Source: Rhizaria sp. SCN 62-66
Taxonomy: Eukaryota > Rhizaria, unplaced
DNA: 34,334 nucleotides
Direction: 5' to 3'
NCBI GenBank assembly: GCA_001724265.1
Contig: MEDY01000323.1
Span: forward strand, 1 to 34,334
Numbering within the stretch: position 1 is the stretch's first letter; each line of letters opens with the position of its first letter. The notes beneath the pieces are model-generated. The model saw only the letters and a list, made by a program, of their open reading frames with translations, did no database searches and was not told the origin of the DNA. Positions 19,217-29,700 of the stretch are shown here, in pieces. The position numbers were made by a program, and so were the translations under genes.

Positions 19217-19804
19217 ATGTCTACTTTCGAGAACATGGTTTTCGAGGCCATCGCTGCCCTCAAGGAGCGCAACGGCTCCTCGCGCCCCGCCATCAAGAAG
19301 TGGCTCGAGGCCAACAAGCCCGAGGCTGCCAAGAGCGACGTCTTCGAGCGCAACCTCAAGGCTGCGTTCAAGCGCATCCAGGACAAGGAGCTCGTCACCG
19401 TCGTCGGTGCTTCCTTCAAGCTCAACGATGCTTCTAAGGCTGCTGTCAAGAAGGCTGCTGGCGCTGCCAAGAAGGCCGCTGCCCCCGCCAAGAAGGCTGC
19501 TGCTAAGAAGCCCGCTGCCAAGAAGGCCGCCGCCCCTAAGAAGGCTGCTGCCCCCAAGGCTGAGAAGGCTGAGGCTGCCCCCAAGAAGGCTGCCGCTGCC
19601 AAGAAGCCCGCTGCTAAGAAGGCTGCCCCCGCCAAGAAGGAGGCTGCCGCTAAGAAGGCTGCTCCCAAGAAGGAGGCTGCCCCCGCCAAGAAGCCCGCCG
19701 CGAAGAAGGCTGCTGCTAAGCCCGCTGCCAAGAAGGCTGCTGCTAAGCCGGCTGCCAAGAAGGCTGCCCCCAAGGCCGCCGCCAAGAAGGTCTCCAAGAA
19801 GTAA
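19217..19804 (+). CDS. H1: Linker histone H1
   Basis: A single-exon 195-residue protein. Residues 1-75 form the globular winged-helix domain: STFENMVFEAIAALKERNGS, SRPAIKKWLEANKP, then SDVFERNLKAAFKRIQDKELV and GASFKLN. Residues 76-195 are an almost pure Lys/Ala/Pro tail of AKKAAA and PAKK motifs, which binds linker DNA and compacts chromatin. The order of globular head then long basic tail is that of animal, plant and many protist H1s, unlike tail-only H1s of some lineages. Start context AAAACAATG is good. Codons are extremely C-ending with AAG for lysine, as expected of a highly expressed gene. The stop is TAA. No core histone gene is near, and the hairpin downstream is too weak to be the animal histone 3' stem-loop. 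Confidence 0.95.
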   Translation: MSTFENMVFEAIAALKERNGSSRPAIKKWLEANKPEAAKSDVFERNLKAAFKRIQDKELVTVVGASFKLNDASKAAVKKAAGAAKKAAAPAKKAAAKKPAAKKAAAPKKAAAPKAEKAEAAPKKAAAAKKPAAKKAAPAKKEAAAKKAAPKKEAAPAKKPAAKKAAAKPAAKKAAAKPAAKKAAPKAAAKKVSKK

Positions 19805-21129
19805 GTTAATCAGCTTGCTGACGTTACTCACTCTCTGTGTCTCTAAGGAGAGATAAAGCATCGCTGTGTCTCTTCATGTGGCATTGACTCACTTTTCAAA
19901 ATAACACCCCCAAAAACCGACAAAAATAACTCTGGCGTTTTTCAACGCCTCCCCAACTATGAGTTCAACAACAAACAAAAGTGACTACACTAGCTTCTCT
20001 CTTGATTGATTACATTCCACAATTGTCTTGGTGTCTTTGTTCTGTGCTGCAATGCCTTTGATTTCAGAGATTTTACATAGATCATACATAAATGACAGTG
20101 ATTTACCCCTTTTAATATCTCGTCCGGCGATGTGTCCCTCCCACACACGATCACGATTTTGCTTATTACGCAAAATATTCGGTATATATGGACGCCATTT
20201 CATGCCAAGTCAAAGTGTAAAGTATACTACGTGTCTGTATACCTGGGTCTATCGGTAGAATTTAAATTGGTTTCAGTTAATTCCATGTCCTGTGCTTTTG
20301 AAAGAGCCCGTGGGTACGCGACCCCTGATCTTGCTAAGATGCTTTCGCGGTAGATACAGCACGATATTCGGTCTAGATAACAAATCAACTACTATCACTT
20401 CATAAAACCCCGTGCTGTCTTTCTGGATTATGTCGTTACATGTGAAACTATCGCGGAAATGTTGCGCTAGAAAGAAAGAGAAATAGCGCGCGAAACTGAG
20501 ACCTAACGGTCGAATCGCGCAGGGGTTCCGCAATAAAGGACGATAAAACACACTAAACACCCATAGCCAACAGTAAAAACGCCAAAGCAGCTATATCGTC
20601 GTTTGTCCTTGTGTGCAGTCGTAATATCTTAATCTTATCAAAGCAGGAATAGCAAGAGAAGCGCAATAATTCGAAACAGGTCAGCCACCTCGGTCAGATG
20701 ACTCGTCAGGTACTCTTCAGTGCAAAGAGAGCAGAACAAAACTCCATGACTTAGACATCAAGCCTGGTGAACACAGATATATAGCCACTTTCTTGGTGTC
20801 AATGCACTCTGAATGCGAGACTAAGCACAGCGTCGCGCAGCAACTCATGCACAACAAATAACCGCCAGTCATAGAGCAAAACATGATCACACAGTGCCCG
20901 CTCCGTATACAGTCATACTGTACGTAAACAGTCACAGCATTCGCTCAGTTTGCCCACTAGTGCTCACAAGCACTCTGAGTTGCTTGCTGCTCGCTTCCCG
21001 TCGCACAGTGCACTCACTCTACGTCGTACACTCACTTTTCGTTGCTCGTGCTCCCCTCGCCGACCATTGATCCATCCGCATCACCAGCTGACTCCGCGCC
21101 GTTCCCCGTCGGCGCGACGCCTTCGCTGC
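19805..21129. other. 1.3-kb spacer between H1 and the hydrolase 3' end
   Basis: No gene supported. The left part is H1 3' UTR and terminator; the right part (about 20950-21129) becomes GC-rich and is probably 3' UTR of the minus-strand hydrolase. The open frames between 19985 and 20935 on both strands lack codon bias and mostly start at non-ATG codons. Confidence 0.55.
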
Positions 21130-24100
21130 TCACTCCTCGTCCGCAAGCCAGGGCACGAGCGAGAGCACGCGGCCGCGCGTCGCGGCGGACATGAGGCAGT
21201 GCCCGTGGCCGCCGTCGGGCTCATACAGAACGCGCACGCGCACCGCGTCCTTGAGCGCCTGCTCCGCGCCCGCCACATCGAGCTCGGGTACGGCACCAGC
21301 ACCGGCGCTAGTACTCGCAGCACCCACGGCCGCGCCTGTCTCACTGCTTTTGTCCTTTTTATCGTCCTTGTTGGCGTTTTTGTAGCGCTCGAGCGTGTCG
21401 GGCAGCAGCGCGTCCCACTCCTGCTCGGGCCGCGGGCTCTTGCCCCGGCGTGCGAGCGGCACCGCCGTGCCGGGCCCCCAGTACGCGCCCTCGGCCGGCG
21501 CCTCGCCGCGCGCCGCGGCCTCGGCGGCCAGCGCGGCGGCGGCCGCGGGCGGCGGGAAGCGCGCTGCCAGCGCAGCAAGCAAGGGCCCGTGCGCGGCCGC
21601 GTGGTGCAGCCGGAAGTGGTTCAGGATGCGGTCCGCGGGCAGCAGGTCGTCCTGGCCCGCCAGCGCGAGCACCAGCTTGATGCGCGGGGCCGCTTGCGCC
21701 AGCACGGCCGCCGCGGCAGCGGGGGAATAGTCAGACTCGGCCGTGGCGCCGGTGTCATCGGCAGTATCAGCATCTGTATCCAACGTGTTTGCGCTCATCC
21801 TCGCGTCGCCGTCAGTGAGACGAGTGCGGCCAGCAGACTTGGCGACCTTGGCGCCGGAGCCAATACTATTAGCACTCGTGTTTACAGCGTTCACAGTGTT
21901 GACAGTGTTCGCAGTAGTGTTGACAGGGGTGTTGACAGAGGAAGACAACATCTTGTCGGCCTCGTGCGGAGCCCACTGGCCGAGCCCGCGGCCGGCCGCG
22001 GGGTCGTAGCGCAGCCCGCAGAGGGGAAACACGCCGTACGGGTCGACCTCGGAGGCCACGGGCGCGAACGGCAGCGCGGGCCGCGCGCGGGCGACGGAGA
22101 GCGCGGCAGGCCCGTTGGTACTGGGACGGGCACTGCTAGCTCTCGCGCTCGCGCTCGAGCGGTCGTGGGTGTGAGTGTGGACTGTGGGAGCTGTGGGAGA
22201 TGCCACGGGGGAGGAGGGCCAGTAGGCGTCGAGGAGGCACGCGTCCGACTCGGGGTGCTGCTGCTGCGGCTGCCTCTGCGCGTCCCCGCAGCCGCCGGCC
22301 GCCGCAGTCGCCGCCGGGGCGGGGGACGCGGCCACGGCGTCCGAAGGGTAGTAGGCGTAGCGGTCCGCGCAGGCCGGTGGCGCTACGGCCGCGGGCAGGT
22401 CCTCGACGAAGAGGGCGTTCTCGCGCCACCTGGGGGGGATCGCGGACGAGAAACAGTGGAGGAAAGCAATGTGAGGACAAAGGTAAACTTAAATAAACGT
22501 ACAGCATCTAAACCACAAACAGTGAACAGACGCATCATGCTGTTAGATCATCACGCTTTGTTGCAACCGTACCAAAAGTGCCTGCGCATGACGCGGACGA
22601 TGCCCATCTCCTGCGAGATGAGGCAGCGGCGGATCCAGTCGGCCACGGATTGAGGCTGGCGGTACACGAAGACGTGGCACGTCGTGGGGTAGCACAGCAT
22701 CAGCGTCACCGGATCAATCAGCACTGTGCAAGAACGGGGACAGAGAATAAAGGTAAATTCATGTTTGTGAGATTTGAGCAAGTCGGTTTGTCAGATTATC
22801 GATTGAATCAAACGAATTCATTGTCGAGACTACGCGTTGCGTGAAAAGTAACAAGAATGTCGTAAAAGAGCTGTCATTTGCTCCATAAAAGGTGACGTAC
22901 TGGCCGAGTGAACGATGTGGGGGCGGTACTTGATGCACCACGTGGTGGCAAAAGTGCCAAACGAGTGCGACATGAACACGGCGCGCGAGTAGTTGTGCTC
23001 TGTGAAGTCACACGCATACAGCAACAAAGGAGAGTTTATCATCGTGTGAGAAGAGTGTAAAAAGTATAGGTCAGGCGAAGCAGGATTTGAAAAAATTGGG
23101 ACAAAAATGTGTTCACACGTACCTTGAAGCATCGACTCCACAAAGCTCGCAACCTCCTTGACTTCGGGAACGCGCTCCCAAACTGTGACAGCGTAGTAAC
23201 AACACAGCATAAAAACAAGTTGCAATCAAAGCAACACAGAACAGCAATGAGAAATGATAAACAGTGAGTTTAATAATATAAAACAGCATTAAATCAAGAC
23301 AGAATATCTTTAAAATCAAACACCACTCGTGACTACATTGACTCTTTTTGACTCGCGCAGGACGTACCGCGCGCGGAGATGTGCGAGAGCTCGACGAGAA
23401 ACACGTCCCTGTCGCGCACGTGGTACAGGAAGTGCAGGTACGCAAGCAGCCCCTGGCCAAGCCCGTGGATGAAGACGAGCGGAAGTTTGTCGCGGCGCTG
23501 CGCGTCGCTGCGGATCTTGTGCCAGTAGTGGAAGCCGCCGAGCTTCTTGCGCGTGAAGCCGAACGCAAGCCGCAGCACGAGCTTCGATACTGAGGACGAC
23601 ACGGCCTGCGCCGAGTAGAGCAGCAGCGGGCGGTGCATCGCCGACACGGGGTCGAGCGTCAGCCGCATCGACTTCTGCGCAGGGTCTAGCCCGGGTGGGA
23701 ACACGACGCCGACACGCTCCTGCAGCGTGTCCACCATGGCCGCCAGCTCGCGCGCCTCCGCCGGCGACAGCTGCGTCGGCAGGCGGTAGAAGCAGGCCCA
23801 CGCAAGCCACTGGATAACGTTGCCGCGGCGCAGGTCGCGCGCGTGCGCGACGGTGCCGAGAAACCAGCGCGTGAGGCTCGAGTTTGCGTCGCCGCAGTCG
23901 CCCCAGGTGCGCAGCGACATGGTGTTGAGCAGAGACGCGAACGTGCGCGCGCGCAGCTCAGGCGTGCGGCTACGGCGTCGAAAAAACATTCAAAACAGAG
24001 TGGAAAAAAACGTAATGGAGTTAGAAGTGAGATGAAAAGTGCTGTGGAGCAGGAGAGGAAAAAATGCAATAATGGGCGTGATTCGATAGCCGTTTGAGCC

Positions 24101-24373
24101 GTGCAGGCCTGAAATGCAAAATGTGTTAAAAAAAGGAATAATGGTATGGAGATGCGTAACGGACCTGTCAGAGTACGACGGAGGTTCGTGAAACCATTGG
24201 AGCTGCTTGATGTGCGTCCGGTAGTAGATGTAGAATGCGATTTCGACAAAGAATAGCAAGGTAGTGACCTCGGACACGAGCGTTTGAAAGGGTACCGGCA
24301 GAGGCCAAATGTCAAGTAAGTGGAAGAGAAAGAAGGTGACGATCATAAGCAGCACCTTGAGAGAGAAATTCAT
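21130..24373 (-). CDS. Membrane-anchored alpha/beta hydrolase, six exons, 806 residues
   Basis: Exons 24373-24165, 23969-23368, 23182-23123, 22999-22901, 22723-22573 and 22429-21130 join with matching phases (2,1,1,1,2) and a total divisible by three. Donors are GTCCGT, GTACGTCC, GTACGTGT, GTACGTCA and GTACGGTT. Two hydrophobic segments open the protein (about 3-20 and 32-52), suggesting an ER or other membrane anchor. The hydrolase core has the oxyanion motif HGLGQG at 238-243, then the nucleophile elbow SHSFG with Ser303. The diagnostic HFWWRENALFVEDLP spans 372-386. The likely acid is in GQDDLLP (Asp634/635), and the likely catalytic His is in GGHGHC (782/784) near the end. About 240 low-complexity residues (390-630) and more Ala-rich sequence (650-760) separate the last strands. 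The substrate is unknown; lipid or ester hydrolysis is inferred from fold and membrane anchoring. The splicing model recreates conserved motifs across junctions, for example HFW/WREN, which supports it. Confidence 0.85.
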
Positions 24374-24898
24374 GCTGCTGAGTTCGCACCTGCATAAAGT
24401 AAACAACCAAACAGGAACAGAATATGGTTGTAATTTGTGATTAGCGGGTGGTGAGTTTGCTCCAGTTCGGAGAGTTAACAGCGCGAAATGGAAACAAGGT
24501 TTAAGCGTGTATGACCTCAGCATTCTAAATAGAACAAATGTTTAAGAGAGTTAACGTGTCTGAGTTTCTGTTCATTTGTGTTTCTCGTTATTTAACGAAG
24601 CAGTGCAGAGATACGCAAGTTGAAAGTTTTTGCCCACATCTCAACGGTCGCCTCCCGCATGCAACTGCCGCTGCTCTGTGCAGTCCCACCACAAACTAGT
24701 ATTTATTCGATTATATCATCAATACATCACAATATAGATGTCAACAACCTGAAAACAAGTGCTTCAACTAATAATCAATACCTTTATTGGCTTATTTTCT
24801 GCTAAGCTCATCATATACCCGCAGAATCACCATAAAACTAAAAGGCAAATGACAAAAAATGGCCCTAAAATAGCAGAAACAACCGTACCGCACTCACC
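24374..24898. other. Spacer between hydrolase start and Vta1 end
   Basis: 525 AT-rich bases with no gene seen. On the minus strand, TTACTTTATGCAG ends 16 bases before the hydrolase ATG. Just past the Vta1 stop, GGTGAGTG on the minus strand looks like a splice donor, so a 3' UTR intron is conceivable. Confidence 0.5.
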
Positions 24899-26232
24899 TC
24901 AATACTGCGGCACGTCGAACTCGTAGGGCAGCAGCAGCTCAAGCGCCTGCTTGAGCTTTGCGATGGCGGTGGGCACGTCGTCGAAGTTGAGCGAGGACGA
25001 CACGTGGCGCGAGAGCCTGTCGGCCTCTTTGCACGCCGCGCCGCGCGACGCCGCGCCCGTAGGGTTGGGCGTGACCGTGAGCGGCGCTCCAGGCCCTGGC
25101 CGGCCAGTCACGCCAGGGGCGCGCGCGCCGGACGGGGACGCGGCCGAAGACGCGGCCGACGCCGGCGAGTACTGCGGCTGATGCTGCTGCGGCTGGTAAG
25201 AAGGATACTGCTGCTGCTGCTGAGGCTGCTGCGGCTGCTGAGGGGAGTGAGACGCGGGGGCAGCGGCGGCGGCAGGCGGGTAGCCGTACGCAGGCGGCGC
25301 GGGCGCGGCAGCAGGCGCGGCAGCGGGCGCGGGCGCGGGCGCGTGGTAAGGCGCAGGGGCAGGCGCAGGCGCAGGGGCAGCAGCGGGCTTGGGGGCGGGC
25401 TTGGGGGCGGCGCCAAGCGAGGACGACGACAGCGAGGACGAAAAGCTGTTGCTGTGCGCACCGGGGGTCTGCAGCTGGCTCAGCGCGGCCGTCAGCGCGT
25501 CCTCCTCGGCCTCCGCACCGCCGCCAGCGCCGGCGTTGGCGGCGCTGGCGTTGGGGTCGAGGTCGCCGGGGCCGCCGGGGGTGGGCGCGACGCCCGCTTT
25601 GATGGCGCGGCGGATGTCCGCGACCTTCCACATCGCATACGCGGCCTTCTGCTCGACGTCGGGCTCGGGAGGTCCGAACTGGAGCGCGACCTCGAACAGC
25701 ACGGCGGCAGAATAAAAGCACTTGGCCGTGTCCATATCCGCCGCGCCCTTGCGGTCCTCCTCATCGGCGTTCGCGAAGAGCGTCAGCGCAAAAGACTCAA
25801 GGTGCGCGCGACGTTCGTCGCGGGGCACGCCAGCGAGCGAGTTGTTGTTCTCGAGCCAGTCCATCAGCGAGACCAGGTAGCCCGTGTCGGCAGGGGTGCG
25901 CTTTTGCACCTTGAGGCCCTCCTGCGCCGCGTACGTGCGGCCTGGGCGGGGGGCAAGAGATGGGGATCAAAACAAAGGAACAAAAAGGGGCACGCTTGAG
26001 AAAGATATGCAAGACATGATAGAGTTTAGTGTAGAATTGAGACAATATAAGTGAGATTGAGAGCAAATATTGAAGTGTTGAGAGAAACATCGAAGCTCGT
26101 GTCAAAGCCAAGAAGAGGCAGACACGTACACATATGAGCGACCTTAGGGTCAAGCTTCTCAACTTGCTTCGCCTGAACAAGGAACTTCTTGATGTTCTTC
26201 ATCTCAGGGGAAAGGACCGCGATGTTGTCCAT
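24899..26232 (-). CDS. VTA1: Vta1/LIP5-like ESCRT-III cofactor (Vps4 activator)
   Basis: Exons 26232-26130 and 25941-24899 join in phase 1 to give 381 residues; the intron starts GTACGTGT and ends CGCCCAG. The N-terminal ~150 residues form the tandem MIT-like helices: EMKNIKKFLVQAKQVEKLDP, VAHMCRTYAAQEGLKVQ, LMDWLENNN, AHLESFALTLFANADEEDR, then CFYSAAVLFEVALQFG and KAAYAMWKVADIRRAIKAG. HMC/RTYAAQEG is rebuilt exactly across the splice, which supports the intron. Residues ~165-325 are a Pro/Ala/Gln/Ser-rich linker. The C-terminal helices (CKEADRLSRHVSSSLNFDDV and AIAKLKQALELLLPYE) form the Vta1 C-terminal domain that dimerises and binds Vps4. The protein stimulates Vps4 disassembly of ESCRT-III at endosomes. 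The linker is richer in PA repeats than usual. The divergent neighbour at 26720 is unrelated in function. Confidence 0.93.
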
Positions 26233-26719
26233 GGTAGCGGGGGATCTAAGGAGCAAGAGTGGCACACGACGAGGGTCAGGAGGTGAGCGAAACCAAGGGA
26301 GGTATTTGGCACTACAGAAGACATTTCCAAGTTGTGTCATATATAAAGGGTATATAAAATAATATATTATAACGGAAACAGCTTGATTTGAAAACAGAGA
26401 CGGATGGAGCAGAGAAATCTATAAGTTCAAAATTGCACAGTCCCCTCAACCACAAAAATCTGGCTCTTGTGGTGCGGCATGTTGCCTCTGAAAAAGCTGC
26501 CTATATCACACCACCACCATCGTGAAGTTGCCTGCGAGCGCTGCTCTGGGACTGCCTCGTACTAAATCTTAGAGAATCATATGTCGTATGCACCCCATCT
26601 TTTGTACAGCGCTCACGATTCCTACCACAAATACTCCCTCTTTCACCCACCGCAGAGTTTCCTAGAACCTGTATCTTTCCTCTACCAGCCCCGTTCTCGC
26701 GCGTAGTTCGCCTTCTCTC
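26233..26719. other. Divergent promoter region between Vta1 and the double carrier
   Basis: 487 bases with no gene seen. An AT-rich stretch lies at 26330-26380. Pyrimidine-rich tracts ending CCTTAG (minus, 14 bases before the Vta1 ATG) and CTACCAG or GCGTAG (plus, 33 and 14 bases before 26720) precede the two starts. Confidence 0.5.
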
Positions 26720-29700
26720 ATGTTTGCGCACACCGCCGGGGCTCAGGCACCCCCTGCTGCGGCACTGCTGACTGCAGAGCATCCTCTTCAGCGTCTTGTG
26801 ACACTCTCCGAAGACACTCTTCGCAAGCATGCTTTCGTCGGTGGTGAGGCTTCGGAGAATGCTCCGAGCGCTCTGTCTCTCCTCGCTCTTGTCTTTACCA
26901 CCAGTGACGCCAGCGCAGAGACTGACAGCGATGGTGACAGCGACGACGATGCCGACTCGGAAGCCGACGCTGAGGCGGAGGCTGACTTCGCAACAGAGTC
27001 TGCGCTCCTCACCCTCACCGCCACCGCCGCAGCTGTTACTGCACTCACTAACGCTAAGCCCAACCACAACAGCAACAGCACTTCGTCTAGCAGCTCCAGC
27101 TCCAACTCGAACTCTGGCAGCTCAAGCTCTGGCTCTAGTACCAGCAGCGGCAACAGCAACAACAAAGCGAGCCTCCCGCCCGTAAGGCTCACCGCTGTGG
27201 AGCAACTGCTTTGCGGCGCCGCCGCCGGCGCCGTGGGCAAGACGGTCGTTGCGCCGTTCGACCGCGTGAAGCTGCTCTACATGGTCAACCCGGCGCGCAC
27301 GTTTACGTTTACGGCGGCGACCAAGACGTTCCGCACGATCTTCGTCAACACGGGCGTGTCGGGGCTGTTCAAGGGCAACGGCAGCGCCATGTGGCGCGTC
27401 CTGCCCTACTCGGCCCTCACCTTCACCACCTTCGACCGCTACCATCGCTATCTCCGCGCGAACCTGCCCGACGAGGCCAACCACCCGGTTGTGGCGCGCT
27501 TTCTCGCCGGCGCGGCCGCGGGCACGACCGCGACGGTGCTGACGTACCCGCTCGACGTGCTGCGCGCGCGCGCCGCGGCGCACTGGGGCGCCAACGCGCT
27601 CTACTCGAGCGCCGGCAAGGGCATCGCGGACATCGTGCAGAAGGAGGGCGTGCGCGCGCTCTTCGCGGGCATCATGCCGACGCTCTACGGCATCGTGCCC
27701 TACGGCGGTATCTCCTTCGCCGTGTTCGAGACGCTCAAGGCGGCCTACGTCACGGCCGTGCTCCCTGCCGGCAGCAAGGACAGCGACGTGCCCGCCGCCG
27801 TGCGCTTCATTGCGGGCGGGCTGGCGGGCGTGGCGGCGACGACGGTGGTGCAGCCGCTGCAGATCGTGCGGCGCCGCATGCAAGTCAGCACAGTCGTCGA
27901 CGGCATGCCGCAGTACCGCTCCACGCTCCACGCACTCAAAGTCATCTACATGACCGAGGGCGTGTACCGCGGGCTCTTCAAGGGGCTCATGCTGACGTGG
28001 CTCAAGGCGCCCGTGTCGATGGCCGTGTCCTTCACCGTCAACGACTGGCTGCGGCACAAGCTACTCAAGTACCACACCAACGCGCGCGACGAGTGGCAGG
28101 CCGCGACGGCGGAGCGCAAGCGCGCGCGCGAGGCCGAGGAGGCGCGCGCCGCCCGCGCCGCGAGCTACCGCAAGGCCGTCATCCGCGAGCTCGTCGCCAC
28201 TGGTGCCGTGTCGGTCACGGCCAAGACTGACGCCGGCAGCAGCGCCGCGGCGATCGACGACACCACGGGCGTGGCCGTCGTCGGTGGCAGCGCCAGTGCC
28301 AGCGACAGCGTCGGTAGTGTGGGTGCGGACGACGCTGCTGCGAACGCTGCGACCGGTGCTGAGAGCGCGGTGAGAAATCTCAGTGGCAGCCGTGACCAGA
28401 CCGCGCCCGCGCCCGCGACTGCGGCCGGCGGCGCGAGCGCCATTGGCGGCGCCATTGGCGGCGCGACCAACGTCGTGACAGTGCGGCGCCGCCGGTCCGG
28501 CCCGGCCGCGACGCTCGAGGACGACGGCGTGGCTTGGGTGTCGGCGTCCATCGCGCTCTCCGAGGGCGAGAGCGGCGCCGCCGGCAGCGGTGACGGCGCG
28601 GATATCGACCACGCGAACTTAGCCACGATTGGCGAGTTCGGCGGCGGCCCGCATAGCCAGTGTGTTCATAGCCACCAGGGCGGCGAGTGCGGTGTGTGCC
28701 GCTACTGCCGCAGCCTCGCTGCCGCCAGCGAGGCCGCCACGACCACCGCCGCCGCGCGCGCCGCCGCTCTGGCCCTCAGTGCTAACACCGCCGCCAGCGC
28801 GGGCGCAGCTGCCTCTCAGAACAGCACCAGCACCAGCAGCAGCGCTGTCTCCGACAAAGACGCTGCGAAGGCGACCGCCGAGACCGTGGCCGCCGCCGAG
28901 GCCGCCGCGGAGGCCGCCGCCGCGACGGCCGAGATCGGCGGCTGGAACGACGCTCTGGTCGACGCGCTGCTCGAGACGCACAGCAGCACCGGCAGCATCG
29001 GCGCCTTCGCGCTCAGCGCGCCCTTCCTGGCCGCCGTGTGCGACTGCGTCGAGGCCAAGGTCTCCGCCGCGGCCGCCGCAGCCGCCGTGGCCGCCATCGC
29101 CGCGGCCGACAGCAACGTCAACAGCGGCCAGATGACTGTGACGGGCCCCCCGCCGGCGCCGGCACCCGTGAGCCCCGAGGTTGAGGCCGACGCGGTCACG
29201 TCGTGCACGGCGGAGTGCGTGAGCGCGTATCAGCACGAGCGCGACGCCAACGCCAACGCCGCCGCGTGCTCCGCAGCGGCGGCAACGACAGCGGCGGCGG
29301 CCGCGACGGCAACGGCAGGCGTTGGCGCCAAGACGGCTGCTGGTGCTACCGCTGCTGCTGCCGACAAGGCTGCTTTGGGCGCGGCGGCGTCGAGCGCGTC
29401 GACAACGATGCCCGGCGACGCGAGCGGCAAGTTCAGTCTCCTCACTGGTCTGAGAACAAGCACGAGTGACAGCGGCAGCACGAGCAGCTCCAGTTCACGC
29501 GCCGGCGCGGGCGGCAAACAGTGTAAGACCGTCACCCCGGTGCCCCACATCGAGCTGCGGTCCGACAACGTGCGTCTGAGCTCCGAGGCGCTGCTGCTCG
29601 CCGGTGGCCTCGCCGGCGCCTGTGCTAAGACCGTGATCGCGCCTGCCGACAACATCAAGATTCTCTACCAAGTCGACCCCAACAAGCGCTTTACCTACAA

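Noticed and set aside
19835-19860. Histone-type 3' stem-loop after H1 (TCTCTAAGGAGAGA)
   Set aside because: The stem is only 4-5 pairs with a tiny loop and does not match the histone hairpin consensus.
20950-22653. 567-codon open frame on the plus strand
   Set aside because: Antisense to exons 5-6 of the hydrolase. Its translation is Arg/Gly-rich noise, whereas the minus strand restores conserved hydrolase motifs across splice sites.
25004-25999. 331-codon open frame on the plus strand
   Set aside because: Antisense shadow of the Pro/Ala/Gln linker of Vta1; no domain or bias of its own.
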